The translations under genes were made by a program, and so were the position numbers. Of a stretch of DNA of 64,000 nucleotides, positions 1 through 10,176 are shown in pieces. Numbering within the stretch: position 1 is the first letter of the stretch; each line of letters opens with the position of its first letter. Source of the DNA: Gracilariopsis chorda (taxonomy: Eukaryota; Rhodophyta; Florideophyceae; Gracilariales; Gracilariaceae); the NCBI GenBank assembly GCA_003194525.1, contig NBIV01000061.1, positions 186,001-250,000 on the forward strand, written 5' to 3'. The notes below the pieces were generated by a model. The model saw only the letters and a list, made by a program, of their open reading frames with translations. It had not been told where the DNA came from and searched no databases.

Positions 1-436
1 GTGAACTTCTGATTGGGTATCTACAGACTACCCGATTTCGGTTTTGGATTTCGTCAACTCCTGAAACACCACTGAGAACTACAAGGCTTCTTGTTTTCTC
101 AAAATGTGGGCAGAGCACACGTGTACAGAGCGTATTATCCTTTTCCAGTACCTTCGTAATTGACTATTACTACGCCTAAGAATGCAGACATAAATCAGAT
201 AGCGTAAGGTTAGTCTCATGCAACACGTCGTCACACGAATCTCCTTGTCGAAATCTGTTTGTTTGATCCATACGGTTTCACAGATCGCAGCCGTTGCCTC
301 CACTTTGGAGGCTCCAATGACACTTAAGGTTAATAGTTACTTGGACTTGTCACTGAAAAGAATGAGATGGTAAGTAAACACGTGCCTGTGACGCCCACAA
401 CTGAGCCGGCTCACAACATTTTGAGATGGGAATCAG

Positions 437-565
437 TGTGAGTGGAAGGCTCTACCTCTCATTCTTTGCTTCTTCGTCGTCTTCATCTGTCTTAAATACA
501 GTTTGCTCACTGCAATGTTTGTTAATTTGAAAATGAGATGCAGCAGATAGTGATGGTGTTTGACA
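437..565 (-). repeat. 3' LTR of copia-1 (129 bp)
   Basis: This is the partner of the repeat at 4378-4465. It is longer because of about 36 extra bases after TGTCAAACAC. The purine-rich stretch CCGGGGAC just upstream on the minus strand (566-573) can serve as the polypurine tract. The two LTRs differ at many positions, so the insertion is old. Confidence 0.7.
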
Positions 566-840
566 GTCCCCGGTTGATGTATTTCATTTTAGTTCGGGAC
601 GGGGTGTCACTTGGAGTTGCGTGCATAGATGTCTGAAGCGGTCGTGATGAAGTGGTTTGGTGAGTGTGTCGGCTTTCATGTCTGCTGTGGCTACGCGATT
701 AAGTTGCATTGTGCCGTTTGCGACGTGGTGCTGCAGGTACTGATTTTTGATGTCTATATACTTGTGATGTTTGGAAGGCGCTTGATTTTCGGCTATCAGA
801 ACTATCGAGCGATTGTCGATGAAATGGGGTGGCGGTTACT

Positions 841-2538
841 CTATTGCTGCTTGTGTATCCTGAGTAAGTTTGAGAATCCATGTTGTGTGTCGACCCACAT
901 CTGTAGCAGATATACATTTTGCTTCGGTTTTAGATAACGCAACGACGTTTTGCTTTTGGATGCCCATGATATTGGTGTGTTGTTGGTACAGTGGAGCTTG
1001 TTAGAAATGAAATTAGGGTTTTTGGGGTTGCCGAAATCGGCATGCCTATACATCTGACGTTTTGTGGGGCTGTTATTGGTAGACTTGGTGAAGAGCAGGC
1101 CATGGGTTCGGGTTCCCTTAAGGTATCGAAGGAGACATTTTAGTGCTTGTGCATGATGCTGTTGGGGTGCTGCCATATGCTGTGCGGATGGATTGGCGGC
1201 TTAGGTTATGTCCGGTTGCGTACTATCTGTTATGTACCGGATTTCGCCGAGAGTGTGTCTGTACTCGGTGGCTTGTTGAGATGAGAGGGGTTTGGTTTGG
1301 TCCTGTTGATCTGAATGCTTGATGTTTTTTTAGGATGTGGCGGTGGGGTTGCAGTTTTCCATGCCATTTTGCTGCAGTACGGCATCGATGCTGTCGTGTT
1401 GTGAATGTCCAGGTTTTTCAGTTCCTCATCATGGGCGGCTTTCCATTGAGGTGCATCTGTGTATCGTCTTTCCTGGGCTGGTGTGGCTGGAGGGAGTGTG
1501 GTGAGTTGGATGGCGTTCGGCGTGGGGTCTTGGGATGTTGTGCAGCTGCGGAACTCTGTATGTGTGGTGAGCGTAGGGTACCATTGTTTATGATACTGTT
1601 GGAAGTCCGTGACTCGAATCGTGTGGTAGGTACGGATGCGGAGGTTGAAGACCACGATGTGGGTGAAATATGTCCCATAAATGTAACTCACTGGGGCTGC
1701 CCGTGGTCCGAGCTTCTTTTCGGGGGCGTATATCCGGATTGTGCCCACTTGTCCAAATATGAACATGTGTTTCATTTTGTGTGTAGTGACATACCATTAT
1801 CGGTAGGGAGACGTGTTGATGGTGCTGTGGTGCATGAGATTTTATTTGAAGATTGTTTCCCTAGCCCCATCTTCCCAGTGAGTGTCATCGAAATTGGCCG
1901 TGATTAGGAGGGCTCTTACTGAGTCCATGATTGTCCTGTTTAGCCATTCGGCTATGCCGTTCTCTTGCGGCTGGTGGTGGGTTCGCAGGTGGTGCCAGAT
2001 AGGGTGTTTCTAGTAGATTTGTTGCATTGTAGATGAAGTGTACTCTTTGCCGTTGTCACTGCGGAAATCTTGCAGTGGTAGCTGCATTTTCTGTTGGATA
2101 TGGTAGATTGTGTGGTCGACGTAGGTTGGTATGTCCTTGCGATCTTTTATGAACTGCGCTATAGCAAATTTGCTGGCCGCAAATACTACAACTAGCATGT
2201 GATTGTTGCCGTGTTTCGAAGTGGGTTTTACCGGACCACATGTATCTGAACTGACATATGCTCCTGTAGGGTAGGAGTGTGTGGTACGTTTGTGTAGGGT
2301 TGGGGCTTGTTTGGCATGCCTGAAAGCGCTGCAGGTTATAGTAATATCTGGCGGTAGTGTGTTTGGCAGGATGGGTAGTAGCCTGTGTCGAGCTGTGAGT
2401 GCCAGTTTCTGTATATGAGCGTGGTTTAACTTTACATGCCAATTGTGCGTTGTGAGCTGGGTTTTTGAGGTTCGCGGTCTTTGTATGTGGTTGGTTCCAT
2501 GCTAAAGAATAGCTTTGGTTATGTGTTTCGTGATCCAT
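841..2538 (-). pseudogene. pol remnant of copia-1: integrase, RT start, RNase H
   Basis: Pieces in several minus frames give the copia Pol order. The integrase core contains FRSDNGKEYTS (near 2050) and ENGIAEWLNRTI (near 1930). A post-integrase segment with KKLGPRA follows, then the start of the reverse transcriptase (WKAAHDEELKNLD, near 1430). The sequence then jumps within about 170 bases to the end of the RT/RNase H junction (EIRYITDSTQPDIT, near 1220) and the RNase H segment RYLKGTRTHGLLF. The RT palm with its YxDD catalytic pair is therefore deleted. At least one in-frame stop and several frame changes are present. Not functional. Confidence 0.75.
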
Positions 2539-3412
2539 GTGGTAATTGGTGGGGGATATAACGGTTTTGTTCGATCTTGCTGTGGTTTTCGGGCACTGTA
2601 GCGGTTGTCTTACTTCGTATAGTGCATAGGCTTATTGGAAGTGTGGCAATTGCTTTTGCGATGAGTCATGGTGTGTGAGAGGGGTATGGTTCTTGCCGTG
2701 GGAGCCTGTGCGGTGTTAATAATCTTTGCCTTTAACTGATATTGATTGTCTCGCCAGGGTGCTTTGGCTATGAGAGCTGGTGTGTGAAAAATGGTGTCTA
2801 GGATACAACTGGCTTTTTTTGTGAATGCTACGAGGCCAGGTCGTGGACCGGAAGGAGGTTGTGCCGTATTTAGTTGTTTGTTACCGCGTGAGTGCTGATA
2901 TGATTAGCCTTGCTGGTGTGGAGGTGCAGGGTTCCACTGTGGGTGCACCGGGTCTGTTGGTTTGTGGCCGATTGGGTTAGCGTGGAGACTTGAAGGTGGC
3001 GCATGTGAAGAAGAGGGTATCGTATTTGTGTCTGGTGGGCTCCGCTGTCTAAGACAAACGTACCATTGTTTTCCGTTGCTGCCTCTGATGTGACGTCGAC
3101 TTGAGCTTGGTGCGGGGCCGGGGGGGATGGGTTGGTAGTGAGCGTGGGGTTGTGGAAGCGTGTGATATGAGTACGTGGAGAAAGGTGGTGGCATGCTACC
3201 TTTCTAATGCGGCTGCCGGCTGTAGTTCAGGTCTGCTTGCATGTAGTTGGCTTCTGGTTTGTTGGCCCGGAATTTTGGATGGCCCGATTCTCTGCATTGG
3301 GCATCCATGTGATTGCATTGTATGCCTATTGATTTGGATATGTGGAAAGTTCATGAAAAGGAATGCGACGATAAGAATATGGCGGTCTGTGAAGTTGAGG
3401 CTTACTGCCATA

Positions 3413-4348
3413 TTATGAAAGCGCAGTTCCGGATGATGGTCTCATTGTTCTAGGTTCTGACGGGATTCCGTAGTCCCTGGTGACTCCTTGAGCCGGTGTG
3501 TGGTTTGCAGCATTGGATTGAAATGGTTGATATATGTTTTGTACCGATTTGAAGATTCGGGTGAACTGCTTGATTCTATCGGGTTTGCTACCTACAATGT
3601 GTCCAAGGGTTGGAGTGAGTGTGGCGTGCTTCTTCAAACCGTTGATGAGAAAGTCTTTTGTAGTTTCTTCTTCTTCAAGTTTTGGGCATGTTGCTGTGAC
3701 CAGTGTTTGACGAATGGCCATGTGAGCTTGGGGGTACTGGTCGAAGTCTGTCAGTTTTTGGAGTTCTACATTCTCTGCTTCTGTCTTGAGGAATTTGTGA
3801 TCCTCCTTTGTTGATTGCTTGATGTACGCTAGTAATTTCTCTACCAATTCGTCTGGTGTGGGGTCTTCATCTGGAACGATGAGGAGCCCTAGGCTGTCTA
3901 CTGACCAACTGCTGAGTGTTGCTGAAAGTAGGCGGTTTTGTCTGGACTGGACGAGGTCCAGCGATGGTTCGTCTGGGGATAGATTAGGGTTAACTTGGAG
4001 CTGAGGGAGTGCTTTGATTGTGGCAGCATACGTTTTGATGGCCAGGTACCACAGAGCGTAGTTTTTGGTGTTGAGGTGTGGAATTTTGTGTGTTTTGTCC
4101 GATTCCATTGTTTGCTGGATTACTGGTACTGTGTCGGTATTTGGTGGTATGGTAGATGTGGGTGTATGCTGAGTGGTGTCTTGTGGTGTATGGTTGTCAT
4201 TAGCTGTTTTTATGGCTCTGTTGTAAAGTTCGTTGATGATAGGGTCTTGACGGAGCTCTCGCCCTTGGCGGCGGGCTGAGCGGGGGTCAGTGGTGGGCTT
4301 CGTTGTAGGGAGGGGGTTAGCGTTTGGCGGATATGGCTGGTGGGTCAA
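3413..4348 (-). pseudogene. gag-like ORF of copia-1
   Basis: An open frame of about 311 codons with no ATG at its listed start; the first in-frame ATG is near residue 81 (about 4108). The section around LNTKNYALWYLAIK resembles the N-terminal part of copia Gag (a short motif with conserved W before a helical capsid-like region), followed by helices with spaced leucines and many Lys/Glu. No zinc knuckle is seen. It lies directly after the 5' LTR and primer site, as gag should. The ATG inside the primer site (about 4373) is out of frame with this ORF by one base, which suggests a small indel. The product would be the structural protein of the particle. Assigned by position and weak motif only. 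Confidence 0.6.
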
Positions 4349-4377
4349 GTTTAGATTTCAGCGTGAGGCCCATACCT

Positions 4378-4465
4378 TGTTAGTGGGAGGCTTTACCTCT
4401 CATCCTTTACTTCTTCGTCGTTCTCATCTGTCTTAAATACAGTTTGTTCACTGTAGTGTTTGACA
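4378..4465 (-). repeat. 5' LTR of copia-1 (88 bp)
   Basis: It matches 437-565 over the block around TATTTAAGACAGATGA. Read on the minus strand it starts TGTCAAACAC and ends ACA. TATTTAAG is a plausible promoter box. Immediately downstream is AGGTATGGGCCT, which resembles the copia-type primer site complementary to the anticodon region of initiator tRNA-Met. Confidence 0.75.
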
Positions 4466-5434
4466 CGCAGATCATCTGATGAGGTTGTCTAAGATATTGG
4501 TATCCCAAGAACTACACCCAGTAACTCTTTAACCGTAACTAGAGTGGGTCACGCTATTTGCGGTAAAGAATTCTAGGCTCGGGCAACAAGATATGATGTG
4601 GGCCACATTATCTCTTGTACAACCATAATAAGTTTTCAAGCGCAAATACTGCGGCCCGCGTTATTTATGTCTGCTACAATTAAGGTGGCTCGAGCTCAAC
4701 ATATTTATCTCTTACCCTTCAACAATCTCACCTTCAAAATGATTGCAATGCTTAGCTATCACCTCTTCCAGCTTTTTATAAAGCTATCGTTCCTTCCAAC
4801 GTCCGTTAATATTCAGTGCCACTCCCGTTCGACCCATAGCTTAACGTGCGTAACTCAAACCATTCACATCTCTCTGGCCGTTTACATCTTAAAATACCAA
4901 AACTTCCAAACGCAAGAAGCTTTTCCGAGGATTGATAACCTTTTTATAGCTTGACTATTCTCCACCTTTAATCATCTCCATTTTTTACCACTCCCACCAA
5001 GAGTTCTAAGCCCTCTTAATGTTCTGTATAATATAAGACTTTGCTGGCTGCGCAAGGTCGGTTTCGTTGGGAAGAAAATATCTTATCATTGTATGCAACT
5101 CTGCTGCTACTGCTCGAAGATCAGAAGTCAAATTGTGTCCACCGAAGTATCAGGAAATAATAAACCTCTTCTGTTCTTTGGAAAAGACTGAATGTCTTTT
5201 CTATTATGAAGCCATTCAGGCATGACTATAATTATTTGACAAACGTCGGATAACTGGTTAATGTTCATAATCATCTGCACAGTGAGAATACGTCGGATAC
5301 ATGAACATACGGCACAAATCTGCAGGGTGCTTTTGTTGCTCCGGAACAGCTGATTTGGTGTAACACAGATTCCGTCAGTCAAGCAGGCTTTTTTCGACGT
5401 GTTTTGAAGAACTTACAATATTTTTAAGCATGAA
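4466..5434. other. Intergenic, AT-rich, no gene recognised
   Basis: An open frame of 118 codons at 4598-4954 (+) has no recognisable motif and a composition like random AT-rich DNA. I see no RNA gene or repeat in this stretch. Confidence 0.5.
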
Positions 5435-5896
5435 AAGTAGAAAGGGCCTTCGGCAGTTGGCGGCGCTGCGCGCTGCGTCTTATTTGTAGCTTTCTTGATT
5501 TAGCAGCGCTCGGAAGCTCTCCAAGCACTTTGCTTGCTTGCGCTCGCAATAGCCCTCGTAGATAACTGTAGCGCCTAGAGTATCTAGAACCGTAGGAGTT
5601 TGTGTGTAGGGGCCTAAATTGACTGCAGTTTCAGCCTATAAGGGGAAAGCGCGACATGTTTCTTCTTGTAACTGGTTGGTACTGCAGTCATTATGCGAAG
5701 TTCAGCCAATAAGCAGCCAGCTTTGTTGCTGCTGCTGCTGAATTCTTTAAATGGAAGGGAGACGTTGCACCAAATGGAAGTTTTTCATGCGCTTAAAAGG
5801 GCATACAGGGCGCTTTATTGGGGCACCACATCCATTTAATCACGAACACCCCCTTCATACGCATGTTAATGCTTAAGAGTGGTGTGTGGAGATATT
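5435..5896 (+). repeat. Dispersed repeat R1, copy A
   Basis: About 460 bp collinear with 52086-52556. Shared landmarks are ggcgctgcgcg, a GC-rich block with tgcttgcgctcgcaatag, cctaaattgactgcagt, gggaaagcgcgacatg-like sequence, a short (CTG)n run and a shared end near aagagtggtg. It contains a 10-bp inverted repeat (tgactgcagt / actgcagtca). No ORF. Probably a short non-autonomous element; the class is unknown. Confidence 0.85.
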
Positions 5897-7268
5897 CTCC
5901 GCAGAAGGCCATCAAACTCACCAAATTGCTCAAGAAAGGCACGACAGCTTCAATTATGATACTCAGCAAAGCCAATTATAAAAACATTTCTTGAAAAATG
6001 CACCTAAAAGTTTCAAGATTTCATAAACTGTCGAAATTTTGCATCAATAAAAACAGCGGTATATTAGGTTTGTTTGTAGATCTCAACCAAGATACAGCTT
6101 TCCAAAAAAAAATCATTTCTTGATTTGCACCAGAGTGCATTGTACATGTCATCTTCTCAGATTGCTCAGATTGTGTGGATCTCACTCTTCCACTGAATTT
6201 GCTGCTGGTACGCAAGTAGCTTGCTTTGCTACAGCCATTGGTTTCGCCCACACCCGCGAAAATCGTATCGGCCACCGTGTCGATAGACTGCTTGCTGCGC
6301 GCTGACGCACGCACTTGCGTGGCTATGTTTTGAGGTCTCTGGACCCTGTGCTAGGACACGGCCGAAAAAGAGTTCATGTTGGTTCCTACCATGCACGGCA
6401 CCTTTGAAAAATAAAAATTTTTGAAGATACTCGTGGCAGATGCCCCAGAACTTGAACTGCCTTTTGTACGAGTCCTATGTCAATGCACCAAACATGACAT
6501 GGTTGGGGGACGTGGAGACCTCCCGTGCCGCAGAGCATTGCAAAGCTGTTTATGCAGCCCACCAAGGTTATCCATCTCTGTGATCCGCTGGCAAAAAAAA
6601 TAAACGCGGCGCTACTTACCCTTCTCACCCTTACACACACACATGCCATCTACGTCTCGTCCAAGCAACCGCCGTCTGGCCCCACCGTTCTGCTAGGCGT
6701 CCGTGTAACCCAATCAGCCACACATGGAGGTGATGGCCTTCACCGAGCAAATGGCAGATCTACGAATGCGCTACCAGTTAACTCTCATGAATGACTCCGG
6801 TTTTGTATGGGTGAAGCAAACAACACATTCGCCACAAGGCTCGCTTTTCAACGTACCTGCAGCCAATGATCACGTCCCAAAACGTGCACTTCAGTGCTGC
6901 AGTCACATTTCTGCACACTGAACCATACGCAGCTGCTACAAAAGCAGTCCTCTTGAGAAACCACGCTCCCAACCGCCAACGACGAGAGAGTGCGATACGC
7001 TCAGCACAAATCCTCTCGACGATGGTCGCTAGAACGTTAATTACGTATCGCTCTTCGCCTTCGTCTCCTTCTGGCCTGAAGAGCATGGCGACTTCGAGGC
7101 CGTGGGACAGCAGGATTCACACGACTACCTCCGTTGTCTGCTCGACAAGGTCGATGCCGCCCTCAACATTAACCCATCAGCCATCGATTTTCCGTGCAGT
7201 GACGCTCCACAATCTCATCTACTGGACGACAGTGTCGTGCAACAACTCGGTTTCCTGTTACGCGTTGA
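5897..7268. other. No confident gene
   Basis: Short overlapping open frames on both strands, none with a recognisable domain. The part nearest 7268 may contain the upstream end of the broken pseudouridine synthase described next, but I could not align it. Confidence 0.4.
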
Positions 7269-8066
7269 GGCCAAGAAAGAAGACCACCCGAACGTGCCCA
7301 GCAGTTTGGTAGCCACTACATCGCGCTATATGCGCTCTATGAGTATAGGCTCTTGCTGTTCATCAAAAAGATTTCCGGCATCAAGTGGCACCAAGCACTG
7401 CGCTACTGAAAGGTAACGCTGGGCAACGCGCCCAACAAAAGGGTGCGTGGCACGTGATCAATGCGCGGGGATTCGTGCACCGACTAGATGAAGGGACGTC
7501 TGGGCTCACTGTCATCGCTAAGACGCCCCGCGCGCACGATCGACTGAGCTGGCTGTGCGCCTCGCGCATTATGAGGAATGATTACTTAGCAATCAGAGTG
7601 ACTGACCCGTGTACACCAGACTGTGGCTCAGCCACCATCACGCTACCGATCGAACGGTATCAGAAAGGCCGTCTGTACACGGCCGTGCTACAGCAAAACA
7701 GTGGCGGGCGAAACGCCAAGAGCGTTGTTGACGCAATTGCGCACGATGAAAGCGTGCTTCTTCACGTTGTGAAGGTGCGAAGTGAGACGTTTGGAACGCT
7801 TCAGGTCAGGCTTCATTTACGGTAAAACCGTGCGCCTCGGTTAGGCGACGATCTTTATGGCCTCACGGACTTGAACGCACGCTTTAGGAAGCAACCCTCA
7901 CGATCCGTGTTGCAAGCGTGGTGCTTTTAGCTGGTGTTACCACTCACCAGGCAGCCGCTTTGCCAAACGGCGCCCCTCGCAAGCGAAATGCACACGCTCA
8001 TAACCTCGCGCATAGGCGCGAGCGCAAAGTTCATGCTCGACCCATCGCTCTACTGACACGCACACA
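7269..8066 (+). pseudogene. Broken RluA-family pseudouridine synthase
   Basis: RluA-type enzymes isomerise uridine to pseudouridine in rRNA or tRNA. The order of family motifs is visible: LYEYRLLLFIKKISGIKWHQ (about 7340-7398, the usual start of the catalytic domain, one frame), then VHRLDEGTSGLTVIAK with the catalytic Asp in HRLD (about 7475-7520, next frame), IMRNDYLAI, a decayed ETGRxHQ-type motif in ETFGTLQVRLHLR, RLGDDLYG (7838-7861) and QPLCQTAPL near 7960. From 7385 on, all pieces are in one frame, interrupted by TAA at 7823-7825 and TAG at 7928-7930. One frameshift separates them from the first motif. The N-terminus is not identified. The base composition is more GC-rich than its surroundings. 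A host gene copy that has died, or a fragment carried by an element. Confidence 0.75.
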
Positions 8067-8521
8067 AACACACGCAAAAACACAAGGCTTGCGCGTGGTC
8101 ACGGCAGGGGCGTGTGGATTTGCGCAATGGTGGGCATGGGCAACGATGGGTCCCTCAAGCGCCTCATGGTCGGAATGAGGGCCAACTGCAACATTGCCGG
8201 CTATGAAGGCGATTACAAGTCAAAGAGCGCGTTTTTCTTCTCATGCTGTCATTGCATGCCTGACCGGCGCTATGTGCGTGCAACTCTGTCTTTAGGCTGG
8301 GCGTGGTCATACCATCCAATCTCACAATGTCGTACTATGACAGATTATTGTGATCCACGAGCTTCAGCAGGCATCCATCTTGACTCTGTTCTTCAAAGTT
8401 TGCGCTTCACATCACACTATCCCATGGATGCGTAGATATTTCACGCTCTCCTATGACATTTGAAGCAAGTTTATGATGCATCAGGGAGAAATTGTTCCCT
8501 CTTGTACGCGGTTTTCAACGA
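8067..8521. other. No gene recognised
   Basis: An open frame at 8112-8435 (+) has no motif I know. No repeat is visible. Confidence 0.4.
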
Positions 8522-9057
8522 CTAAACTCTATTCTTCACTTGTGCGTCAGTAGGGAATTTGTTCGGCCGGGAAGATTCCTGATTGAATCTCTTCATCAAC
8601 CCTAGTATGACTGCAAGTGGAGAACTTGTGTTGTTATAATACTCAACTATATCATCAACAATACTCCCATACGATGCCATGATTCCAGGGGCTCTTACAC
8701 TTCTGCTGCTACCACTGTTCTGTCTGTTGAACATAACCATTCATCAGACAGAACAGTGTGTATGTATATCTGTGTATCCGACTCTGTTGGAAAGTCAAAC
8801 CTATCTCCTAGCTGGGACATGAGATGCTCCACTCGTTGCAGAAGATCCCATCTTAACCAACTTATCTTTTGACCCCTATCCAACAGATGTTGCAATGCTT
8901 CTTTGTGTTGATCGATAAACTCTGAAAGCGTCCTCCATTTTCTTTCCCGACGAACCCATCCTCCAAATTTAGCATCTATGACAGAGTTGGAAACATCAAT
9001 TTTTTGCAAGATTTCATCATCTTTGACAGACATAACGCAAATCTCTTTGTACTGTAT
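8522..9057 (-). pseudogene. Distal part of the split DDE-like element (left of the gypsy insertion)
   Basis: Two overlapping minus-strand open frames, one from about 9032 down to 8695 and one from 8740 to 8522. Together they read like one frameshifted protein region (EILQKIDVSNSVIDAKFGGW, RTLSEFIDQHKEALQHLLD, then FPTDAQVKN near the end). I do not recognise the domain. It continues the minus-strand gene at 18093-20566 once the gypsy element and one copy of its target duplication are removed. The nearest zinc-finger frame ends just before the insertion point, so this may be a second ORF of the same element. Confidence 0.45.
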
Positions 9058-9062
9058 AGTGG
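9058..9062. repeat. Target site duplication, left copy (AGTGG)
   Basis: AGTGG at 9058-9062 and again at 18088-18092, exactly outside the two LTRs. A perfect 5-bp duplication is normal for Ty3/gypsy integration. Confidence 0.95.
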
Positions 9063-9540
9063 TGTAGGATAGTGAGCCAAGTGGGCAAGCTCCTAATGGT
9101 CTCGTGGTAGCGTGGCAGAGCTGGGGGGTCCTAAGGTTAATGAAGCGGCGGCGACACCTCTGGTAATGTTGGCGCAATGGGGTGGCGCTGACTACGCAGT
9201 CCTACAGGTCGGAATTGCGGTAGCGATACCTTGAAGGCCAAAGGGAATTGTGAGTACCGAGTACGGGGGTGCTCAAGACTCACAAGGGTGTCTGAGTTTA
9301 CTGTCCCTAGGGGAGGCGCAGCTCGAGGTGCCTAAGTATCGGCACCGAGGCGCCTCGACCCTGTGGCACTGTAAAGTGCCCTACTCTACAGTAGCTATAT
9401 CTAGTCCTATGGTTACTAATTCAATAAAATTAAATAAATTATATAAAATACAGATAGCCATCCTTGGGCCAGATACACAACGTGTATCGTCCACATGGGT
9501 CTCCAGAGTTGCGGAATCCACTGGACTTCACTATCTCACA
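9063..9540 (-). repeat. 3' LTR of the gypsy element (478 bp)
   Basis: Identical to 17610-18087 as far as can be read. On the plus strand it starts TGTAGGATAG and ends CTATCTCACA, so the tips form a short imperfect inverted repeat. It contains an AT-rich block (about 9418-9450) with TATA-like sequences on both strands, so it could drive transcription both ways. Confidence 0.97.
9440..9450 (+). promoter_or_regulatory. TATA-like box facing the antisense ORF
   Basis: TATATAAAATA at 9440-9450 in the 3' LTR, on the plus strand, about 260 bases before the ATG at 9712. It is preceded by TACTAAT and followed by ACAG, which could alternatively be a branch point and splice acceptor. The same AT block probably gives the minus-strand LTR promoter in the other copy. 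Confidence 0.4.
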
Positions 9541-9553
9541 TCGCCCTCTCCTT
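9541..9553 (-). other. Polypurine tract of the gypsy element
   Basis: On the minus strand AAGGAGAGGGCGA lies directly before the 3' LTR, the expected site and composition for the plus-strand primer. Confidence 0.75.
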
Positions 9554-9711
9554 AGGCTTGACCGTCTCGGTCGAACCGCTTGTCCTCCACGGGTATCTTC
9601 AGCCCATTGGCCGGTTACCAAGTTTTTCCTTTGGTCTCACCGTTCCTACAACGCACCTGTCCGATTTCAGCTGTCAGCGGCACCCCGCTGCCGCCTATCC
9701 CGGCTATCTCT

Positions 9712-10140
9712 ATGGGCGTAACCAATGCGGCCGAAGCTCTCCGTAAGGTCGCTGGTGCCGCTGGCCTCAATGTTTCCGGTGGCCTTGAGGACTTATTGCG
9801 CCGCGCTAGGTCTTGGGCGCGTCGTGCGTCGCGTTACGGGGCCCTGCTGGAGGAGAATGAGGCCCTAAAGGACTCGGTGGAGCAGATCCTACAGGAGAAC
9901 GCTCATGTGCTGTCCAACAAGGTCCTTGCGGACATCGACGCTCGCTATGGGCTCGCTTTGAGCGACAGTAGCGGCGGTGCAGGCTCCGCGTCCAGTGGTC
10001 CGCACAGTCCTCCGCGCAAGCGCCAGCGCACGGTGGGTCCCAGTGGTCAGAGTTCCGGTGGTCAGGCGCCAACCGATGGCGGTGGTGGTGCGTCTGAGGG
10101 CCAGGGCGGCGACGCGATCACGCCGGCTCCATCGGCCTGA
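9712..10140 (+). CDS. Antisense accessory ORF inside the gypsy element (142 aa)
   Basis: It lies on the strand opposite gag-pol, between the 3' LTR and the end of pol. The open frame reaches upstream to about 9580, but the first ATG is at 9712. The predicted protein has an N-terminal helical, Arg/Leu/Glu-rich part (LEDLLRRARSWARR, then EENEALKDSVEQILQENAHV) suited to a coiled coil. A Ser/Gly-rich linker follows, then a basic cluster PPRKRQRT that looks like a nuclear localisation signal, and a Gly/Ala-rich tail. No enzymatic motif. An AATAAA follows 30 bases after the stop and a TATA-like box lies upstream in the LTR. Extra antisense ORFs are known in a few plant gypsy elements and in some retroviruses. 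I do not recognise this protein. Function unknown; a regulatory or DNA-binding role is a guess. Confidence 0.65.
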   Translation: MGVTNAAEALRKVAGAAGLNVSGGLEDLLRRARSWARRASRYGALLEENEALKDSVEQILQENAHVLSNKVLADIDARYGLALSDSSGGAGSASSGPHSPPRKRQRTVGPSGQSSGGQAPTDGGGGASEGQGGDAITPAPSA

Positions 10141-10170
10141 GGGTACTCTTCAATTAGCCTGTTAGGTCTC

Positions 10171-10176
10171 AATAAA
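10171..10176 (+). terminator. Polyadenylation signal for the antisense ORF
   Basis: AATAAA on the plus strand, 30 bases after the stop codon at 10138-10140. Its orientation fits the antisense ORF and not gag-pol. Confidence 0.5.

Larger units (their letters stand above)
437..4465 (-). mobile_element. Decayed Ty1/copia LTR retrotransposon (copia-1)
   Basis: The element reads right to left. It is bounded by two related direct repeats (437-565 and 4378-4465), both beginning TGTCAAACAC and ending ACA on the minus strand. Between them, in copia order, are a gag-like ORF, an integrase core, the start of a reverse transcriptase and the RNase H end. Only 3.8 kb separates the LTRs and most of the reverse transcriptase is missing, so it cannot move by itself. 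No clean target duplication is seen (atcag against cgcag). An old, internally deleted insertion. Confidence 0.85.

Noticed and set aside
79..303. Minus-strand frame starting EATAAICETVWIKQ, resembling a copia RNase H fragment
   Set aside because: It lies outside the copia-1 LTR and only about a dozen residues look right; the rest does not align.
4598..4954. 118-codon plus-strand frame
   Set aside because: AT-rich, hydrophobic-polar mix without domain or signals; likely chance.
9250..9555. Open frame in the gypsy 3' LTR, repeated at 17797
   Set aside because: Duplicate reading of the identical LTRs; no motif and no conserved extension into either flank.
9806..10072. Minus-strand open frame opposite the antisense ORF
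   Set aside because: Mirror frame of a GC-rich coding sequence; His/Pro/Arg composition typical of a shadow.
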